DNA of 64,000 nucleotides from Actinernus sp. WN-2022 (lineage: Eukaryota > Cnidaria > Anthozoa > Actiniaria > Actinernidae): positions 142,282,344 through 142,346,343 of the forward strand of contig JAOWCC010000577.1 of NCBI GenBank assembly GCA_030867875.1, in the 5' to 3' direction. The notes under the pieces are model-generated. The model ran no database searches, had not been told where the DNA came from, and saw only the letters and a list, made by a program, of their open reading frames with translations. Positions within the stretch are counted from its first letter, which is position 1. Each line of letters starts with the position of its first letter. Positions 57,936-64,000 of this stretch are shown here, piece by piece. The translations under genes were made by a program, and so were the position numbers.

Positions 57936-59516
57936 AGATACATTAACTTCTCTTGTTTGGTCAACCTACATGGCCATGGCTGCAACACCATTAATCATAA
58001 AATTACGCTTCTGATAGGCAAGCGAAAAGTAAACTCACGGAAACCGAACCATAAATAACGCGGTTGTATTCACGCTTTTTTTCACTCGGTGGCCATATTG
58101 GATCCAATGCGAGGTTTTGCTTGGCTAAACTCGTTCTAATATCCCTCAGTGCGAGGTTATAGCGTTACTAAAAACAAAACTGATTTTCTCTTTTTCGATC
58201 CAAGATGGCCACTGGGTGAAAAGATTGAATATACGTAATTGACATTTTAGAACTCCCGAGAGATTATTATGCGGCCGGCGTCAGCTTCGGAACCTGACCA
58301 GGTGTGCGGAAAGTAGCTATAAAACACTTTTTTTCCAAAATTTTGAGAAAAAAAGTCTAACGGATTGCTACATTTTTGCTTCAGAACCGTACTTGGGTTG
58401 CGAATTATAATAATCGGTCGGGCTCGCCAACTGGTCATACCAAAAGAGTCAAGAGACATAACATAAGTACTCCCGTCTCCCCCCTAAGGGAGATAAGGTT
58501 ACGTGAAGCTTTGATTTCAATTGGCGACCAAACTCAAACACAAAAAATAAATCCAGTGATACTGAGATCCTACATAAAATATAACTAGTTTCCCGGATCG
58601 GAACCTAAACCAAAAGTCCATATATACTTATATTACGCGTTCATATTTTCTGATAAAGCGGGCTTCCTGTGTGTAACGCAATCTCAGCTGTTGACAGTTG
58701 AACTACGGCAGTATTGCATTTGACAACCTCTAGTTATACTACCGATTCTCTACAAAACCACATGAAAGGTACATATTAAGCCATTACAATTACTTTTTAA
58801 CATTCTTAACAGTGAATAGTTCAACTGTAGATCATTCGGATTGACTTAGAAGTCTCTTAAAGGTAGTCTATCAATTGAAAGTTGTCAGCGCTCCGGCATG
58901 AGTAAAGATTCAACAATATGTCATCGCAAAAATACCGCTAAAAGCCACTGATTTTGTACATAATTGGTAGAAACCGATATATAATCTATCTGAAAGTACT
59001 CAGGCTTCTTTAGTGTTAAATTTAACCTGATAGAAGTTGATATAATATTTTTATCCTCTGTTCATCTTAGATTGTGTGCATTCGAACGCTGTGAGAAAAG
59101 AGAGTATTCTTACGTCAGTGCCACTTGCGTTTGGTGCCCTGAAAATTCGTAGTTTTAATTGCCCAAAAATTAACACAATAATGAAACATTGATAAAATAT
59201 TTAATTTGTAATAAACAACCCATGAAAAGAGAAATCATTATCTTTTCTTTGTATTTAGTTGCACAGTATTGCTATAAATTTCTATTTTCATTTTTAGGCG
59301 AGCCGTTAACGATGTGTGGTATCGATCTCCTAAAAACCGGTCTAAGAGCCGTAAAACCGATTTTGTCGCCGTTTGGCGAAAATAAAAATCAGATTCAACT
59401 AAAAGTTATATTTATATGCCTCACTCACCCAGGCCATTATTCTGAGAAAGTTTGAGGAATTTCATTTTTTTTCATCCTAAACACTTTAGGCGATATTTAC
59501 AGACGGCCGCTCTTAA

Positions 59517-59671
59517 AGAATGCCAATCAGGATTAATGCTTTGCGAGCTCGTGTTTACATTTGAACAATAGAAAACCGTTGCAATCGCCATTTTCGTACA
59601 GTACGAAAATGGTGATTGTAACAGTTTTCTATTTTTCAAGCTCGCAAAGCATTAATCCTGATTGGCATTCT
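59517..59671. mobile_element. 155-bp hairpin MITE between TTAA sites
   Basis: AGAATGCCAATCAGGATTAA at the left, TTAATCCTGATTGGCATTCT at the right; TTAA at 59513-59516 and 59672-59675. Arms about 70 bp (GCTTTGCGAGCT, CCATTTTCGTAC). It lies exactly at the right TTAA of the 6-kb element. Confidence 0.9.
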
Positions 59672-59890
59672 TTAAGGTCTGTGACGTCATATGGTTGACA
59701 CATCTCTCCAAAAATTGAAGCTTGGCACACATAGTACTTAGGAAAACACACATCACTGTACTAATTATGATGTTGCCATGGAAACACTCTTGGTCCCAGG
59801 CTCCTTTTACCTTGAACATAAAATCGTAGTTTTTAACTCCGTTACACAAAATAATTTACTTCAAGCCACTCACATACAATGCCTGTGAGA

Positions 59891-61376
59891 CTTCTGATAT
59901 GCCCGTACCCGTGCTAAAGGAGAAGATCTCACGTTAAAAAATAGCGTTTGCCTTGTTTTGTTTCTCGTGATCCATTCAAAATGTGAACTGAAACTCTTTC
60001 AACATGAATTATTAAATAGATCTATGCTTGCTTGAAGAGTCGAACCTACACAGCAAAATTATTGAATAGCCAATCGATCGAACTTCATCGCTGGATCCAG
60101 TCCTAAACGATGATGTTTCTTCCCAGTGGCCAAGTCTGCGTGGCAAGCGGATGGGAAAGGGGAGGGGAGGGGAGGGGAGGGGGAATGAGGAATTCCCCTC
60201 TCCCTCCCCTCTCCTCTCCCTCTCTCCTCCTTCCTCTCTACTCCTCATTCCCCCCTCCGCTCCCGGCTACAGTGGCCTGTTCCATGACGTTTCAGATTAA
60301 TAATGTATCTGAAGACCGTCTTTAGATTCTCCTCGGATTAGCCTGATTTTCAGACGGTCATAAAGCCGGTTCTCTAGAGAGAGGAAAATATAGTATTTTA
60401 CATTAAAAATAGAGTTTTTGAGCTTTCAAAGAAGCATTTATCAACTTGAACGCGATATGGTGTACTAGCACGCTCTTGGTTTTTTAACCTGTGCTCCTTT
60501 CCATTTTCTTTCCTTTCTTTATTATTCTGTACTTTGTATTCTTATGTAATGGATAAATAAATGAATCTGAATGGATCGAACGAACTGTACCGAACCGAAC
60601 TACTGAGTAAATAGTTGAATTAGTGCACAAGTGAATGACAGGTAAGCCATTTCAATGCGCACTGGCGGGACACGACAGCACAGATTGAAATCTCTACCGT
60701 AATTTCTCGCAAGTGAGAACACATTTTGTGCCGGTTTTGGTGACATTAGAGATGGTTTTTCGAGGAAGTACTTCAAAAACTTCCAGGTCTTACTACTTGC
60801 CTAGCAAAATGGTATAGAAAAAGGGGGTAATTTATAGTCTAAAGCGGATTTTTAAGCCGTGGAAGAGAGACGAAACACAGCTAAAGCTTGAATTCAGTGT
60901 GGATAGAAAGTCTTTTTGTTTGTTTGACCAATCAAATCGCCGAACGGAGGACATTCGACCAATCAGATCGCTGGAACAAACACAAACAGATAATCTCGTT
61001 GGCGTTAGTTAGTACATGGCTCAATGCAACTGATAAGCTTACATTAAAGGAGCTGTGTCACGGTCTTTACATTCGCGTTCCGGCCCGGAAACTGCTATTT
61101 CCAGCGATTTTGATATGAACTAAGGAACCTCTCGGCCATGTGGGATGCTTAAAATCAAAGCAAATATGCAAAAATACTAACAAACAGTGTATATAAACAG
61201 TCTCCAGGGACAATATTGAAAATACTTTCAATCAAGCATTGAGGGAGGGAAGTTTAACTGTTTGTATCCAATTAACAGCCACCAACGGGCGATTACTCGA
61301 TACATGCGCAGTACCATGACATAGCCCCTTTAAATGCAACGAAGACAAATATTGCTACTGGGCTCAAACTCAAAAT
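59891..61376. other. Intronic spacer
   Basis: No gene. 60150-60260 is a polypurine tract (GGGAGGGGAGGGG) followed at once by a polypyrimidine tract, split by GAATTCC. Confidence 0.5.
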
Positions 61377-61725
61377 TGAAGAACTTTTCAAAAGATAGGT
61401 AGTATGTCCTTCTCGGTCGATGACAACGACACTAAAAGAGTCGTCAGTTAAATATCTTAGGATACAACTTGATGAATCATTTTCCTGGATAACGTTAATC
61501 CACATTGAGAAACTCGTAAATATAATTTCATCGGGTCTTGGTGCTCTGAATACGGAGGGCCATACGACACTGATGAATGTGTCGGTAGGACACTAATTCA
61601 ATCTCACTTTAGCGTATGGGGAAATCTGAATAAAGGGCAAGCAGACAAACTACAAAAACTGCAAAAGGTTTCTCGTACACTTACATATCTACCTCGGGGA
61701 AGACGCTATACAAATGCAGACTCTT
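61377..61725 (+). pseudogene. Reverse transcriptase C-terminal remnant
   Basis: Across several frames: SVKYLRIQLDESFSW, HIEKLVNIISSGLGALN, SHFSVWGNLNKGQADKLQKL. This is the post-palm region of jockey/CR1/L2-type elements. Many stops and shifts. Confidence 0.65.
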
Positions 61726-62103
61726 AGATATTACAGTTGCGTCTACGAACAGCAGTTTCAGCGGTATTGACCCAAATGCCTCCCTTCGATGTAATGAAGC
61801 ACTATTCAAACCATTCTTGTGTGACACCAACACCTCTTAAACAAACACGACTAATTTAGATACACAGTTTGAATAGCGCTCTTCGGAAAAATTACGTCAT
61901 AACAAAGCCATTACCGCTGAAACCTATTAGCGGCGGAAGCGCGTGGGGTGTCACGGGAAGTCGCGCAAAGGGTCAGGGGAAGGGCGAGGGGAAATTCCCG
62001 TGACACCTCGCGCGCTTGCTAGATTAGACCTTGCCACCTTAGTAGTGACTGGGAACGAGTCTGATACGAATTACGCCCTTACTTGATCCATCATTAGTCC
62101 ACT

Positions 62104-62190
62104 CGTGCCGAACGCGATTGAAACAAAGGACAATAATTGGGCGGCTTGTTTATCTCATTACATTCGGCACGTGAGTGCAGCGGCATCTGA
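62104..62190. repeat. Short inverted pair
   Basis: CACTCGTGCCGAACGCG near 62101 and CATTCGGCACGTGAGTG near 62161 pair imperfectly. Non-coding. Confidence 0.5.
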
Positions 62191-62239
62191 AACAGGCCTA
62201 AGATATGAAATCTACTTTACACGGGGATAGATTTAACTG

Positions 62240-62680
62240 TAGAATGGACCAACAGGAGTTTGCATCGAAAATTTAGACGCAGATATTCACATTTGTATGG
62301 AGGCCGTGCAGGCTCTCCTTCTCTCCCTCCCTGTTCGCAGCCTAAGATCTACCGTATGATCAAAGATGGACATGCTCCTAAGAACAGTAGCCTGGGAGAG
62401 GCTACTCATCCAAAGAACAAAACAAAGAGGTGTTATGGTCTACTAGGCTTTATATGGCCTCGCCCCAGTGTACCTCGTTGAAAATGACTCAATGTAATTT
62501 TGGGGCTCGTCGTCCAAAATTTCATTACCACGTCCGCAGACTAATTTTGGCAAAAACTACGTCCGTTTCCATGGGGCAAAGTTGTCAGTGTAATGCACTG
62601 ACTGAGGATATCAGAAAGTCAGAAAGTTTAAAGGTTTTTAAGAGTAATATGAAGAATATGTATTCCCTGAATAATTAGAA
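62240..62680 (+). pseudogene. Possible retrotransposon C-terminal tail
   Basis: Ends in CNALTEDIRKSESLKVFKSN, the style of the last residues of non-LTR RT proteins (an N-LP-R-S-FK pattern), in decayed frames. Weak evidence. Confidence 0.35.
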
Positions 62681-62939
62681 CCCATACACACGACATTCGT
62701 ATTAGTTTTCTTTATTTGTTATATACTAGTACTGATGATTTTTGTTTGTGTATAAGTACAAATTCTATTGTATTAATCACAAGGGTTTGATATCAGCAGG
62801 GAATAAAACTGTAAATTGTCTTGATCTTTAATAAACAAGAAGGCACTAAGAACTAACATGTATTGGAATGTCGCATGTTCTACAATGTTCTACACTGAAA
62901 ATATTAGATTTCCCATTTACTGCCTTTAGCTCAGTTTGG

Positions 62940-63176
62940 TCAAGCGGTTTCAACATCTCTTCAACATCGGTACAACATTATTTTGTTGATACTGATCTTG
63001 AAACCGTTTGACAAGGCCTGAAAACATTTCCGAGAACAATAGCAGTTAATTAGACTGTTAACAGATGTATTGAAACCGTTTTGTTCTCGCAATGTTGAAT
63101 CGATGTTGAACCCGTTTGACACGGATGATTTCAACATCCTTCAACAAAATATTGAATCGATGTTGAAACCGTTTGA
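62940..63176. mobile_element. GATGTTGAAACCGTTTGA inverted-repeat element
   Basis: TCAAGCGGTTTCAACATC at the left and GATGTTGAAACCGTTTGA at the right, with several inner GATGTTGAA copies. It ends 59 bp before MCM9 exon 2. Confidence 0.8.
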
Positions 63177-63235
63177 TCGATGCTTTACTGGAAAGACCTG
63201 TTGATCGTATTTCTTTTCGTTCTTTTTGATGTTAG

Positions 63236-63421
63236 GTACAATCATCAGAGCATCAACCATCAAGATGTTAGAGCATGAGAAAGAATACATATGTGCTCGC
63301 TGCAAACATGTGTTTTCTGCTGAGGCTGATTTTGAGCAGTTCTATACCATCCCTAAGCCAAGCAAATGCCCTTCATCTAAGGAGTGCACATCAAATAAAT
63401 TTACATGCTTGTCAGAAATAG
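63236..63421 (+). CDS. MCM9: MCM9 exon 2 (zinc-ribbon region)
   Basis: After a 16-kb intron the acceptor GTTAG|GT restores phase 1: (G)TIIRASTIKMLEHEKEYIC. The zinc-binding motif CxxC (CARC) and the paired Cys further on (KCPSSKEC, KFTC) match human MCM9 at CNKC, SCPSLESC and KFTC. 186 nt, 62 codons; donor ATAG|GTAATC, phase 1. Confidence 0.96.
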
Positions 63422-63804
63422 GTAATCATTAAGTATTGAGCTAGCTAATCTTATATATTAATTATATTTAGGCCTTAAAGGTGAGGACAAAGCTGTAAAC
63501 AATATTTTCTTTATTATCTTCGTAGCTCTCTTTTTTCTGCTGCGGAGTAACTGTGATCTCTGTTCTAAAGGTTTTGAGTAAAGGCCTTCTAGTATTCTTT
63601 AGGATTTTAGTCATAATTTGCTGCCAAATATTAGTATAAATTATGTTGCATGTTATGTGTTAATAGTGTTCTAAAAATATTTAATAGAAAGTCAGTCTGG
63701 AGTGCCTATTTTGTATGTACAATATTGTACTAGACGGAGACAGGAATAATGTTACGTATGATTTCATTTTTATGATTGACAAATAAGCATTGGCATCTTC
63801 TCAG
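63422..63804 (+). other. MCM9: MCM9 intron 2
   Basis: GTAATC to TCTCAG; 383 bp, AT-rich, no mobile element recognised. Confidence 0.9.
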
Positions 63805-64000
63805 GAGCAAACCCAACAAGTTGTCGTGACTACCAGGAAATTAAGATTCAGGAGCAAGTTCAGAAGCTTGCTGTTGGGACCATCCCACGCTCCATGTGGG
63901 TGGTATTGGAAGACGACCTGGTTGACATCTGTAAGGCTGGTGATGATGTCACTATATGTGGTGTGGTGATGAGACGATGGAGGCCCATTATACCTGAGGT
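63805..64000 (+). CDS. MCM9: MCM9 exon 3 (runs to window edge)
   Basis: Acceptor TCTCAG, then (G)[19 protein letters not shown], matching human [18 protein letters not shown], and [18 protein letters not shown]. This is the OB-fold strand region before the ATPase core. The last two bases are GT after GAG, so the exon may end at 63998 or continue past the edge. The Walker A/B ATPase domain lies outside the window. Confidence 0.95.

Larger units (their letters stand above)
53526..59516. mobile_element. 6-kb TTAA-flanked element with ~1-kb inverted ends
   Basis: TTAA at 53526-53529 and 59513-59516. The arms run about 53530-54670 and 58490-59512, beginning GAGCGGCCGTCTGTAAATAT; they are nearly identical over the outer few hundred bases and the right one lacks about 110 bp present at 53880-53995. 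Each arm has the same ~76-codon hydrophobic frame (minus at 53853, plus at 59189) with IIFSLYLVAQYCYKF; conservation may simply reflect the arm duplication. The middle (54.7-58.5 kb) holds other small elements and no transposase, so it is non-autonomous. Confidence 0.88.
53411..59890. mobile_element. Second AGTGCCTATGAA-family copy, split by a 6-kb insertion
   Basis: The left piece 53411-53529 starts TTAA then AGTGCCTATGAAGC and reaches TCGTTCCAGAGATATTAA. The right piece 59672-59890 resumes GGTCTGTGACGTCAT and CCATGGAAACACTCTTGG, matching 47390-47720. Its right end is lost. Confidence 0.75.
47219..63235 (+). other. MCM9: MCM9 intron 1 (16.0 kb)
   Basis: GT at 47219 and AG at 63234 with matching phase. 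It is filled by the elements listed below; I saw no additional MCM9 exon, and human MCM9 has no residues missing between exons 1 and 2 here. Confidence 0.9.

Noticed and set aside
53623..59455. Same ~76-codon hydrophobic frame in both arms of the 6-kb element
   Set aside because: Shared because the arms are inverted duplicates; short, no motif, no evidence of selection.
62928..62950. TTTAGCTCAGTTTGGTCAAGCGG looks like a tRNA box A
   Set aside because: No box B follows; the sequence is the left end of the 62940-63176 inverted-repeat element.

Overview
This window looks like nuclear DNA of a cnidarian, most likely an anthozoan such as a stony coral. The genes are animal genes split by GT/AG introns. 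The spacers are AT-rich and packed with non-LTR retrotransposon debris and dozens of small inverted-repeat elements. The species is my inference; the gene families are recognised from protein motifs read by eye.

Five host loci are supported. (1) At 562-1494 (minus) lies exon 1 of an EGLN/PHD prolyl hydroxylase: MYND finger plus the first half of the catalytic domain, with the rest off the left edge. (2) At 11963-12913 (plus) is an intronless AQP11/12-like aquaporin. (3) At 27406-46346 (minus) is a complete AAAS (aladin, nucleoporin) gene, which I could resolve into 16 exons, all in phase, encoding 517 residues. (4) At 46822-64000 (plus) is the 5' part of MCM9 (exons 1-3), head to head with AAAS across 475 bp holding an E2F-like site. 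Its first intron is 16 kb. (5) A degenerate coiled-coil pseudogene (18760-19843, minus) lies inside a mobile structure.

Mobile DNA by region. 1-11 kb: a TTAA-flanked element inside an older repeat, several small inverted-repeat elements, and a 2.8 kb element with ~390 bp inverted ends just upstream of the aquaporin. 16-18.2 kb: a 5'-truncated, frameshifted non-LTR retrotransposon with target duplication ACTGC. 18.4-25.3 kb: a striking structure of three nested inverted-repeat pairs. Its innermost arms carry 15 near-identical ATCGCGCGAT palindromes, mostly spaced exactly 21 bp. 26-46 kb: AAAS introns holding two further TTAA-flanked elements, a TA-flanked element, a tRNA-derived SINE, a TTAGGG-like array and a 75-bp minisatellite with an orientation switch. 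47-63 kb: MCM9 intron 1, with another TTAA-flanked family, a second truncated retrotransposon inserted in a ~130-bp tandem array, and a 6 kb TTAA-flanked element with ~1 kb inverted ends nested in a second copy of that family.

The genes do not form one pathway. AAAS (nuclear pore) and MCM9 (DNA repair and replication helicase) share a divergent promoter; EGLN (oxygen sensing) has a HIF-type motif 52 bp from its start codon. The strongest candidates for something undescribed are the 21-bp-phased CGCGCG palindrome arrays in the foldback structure and the set of TTAA-flanked families whose ends do not begin with the usual piggyBac CCC.
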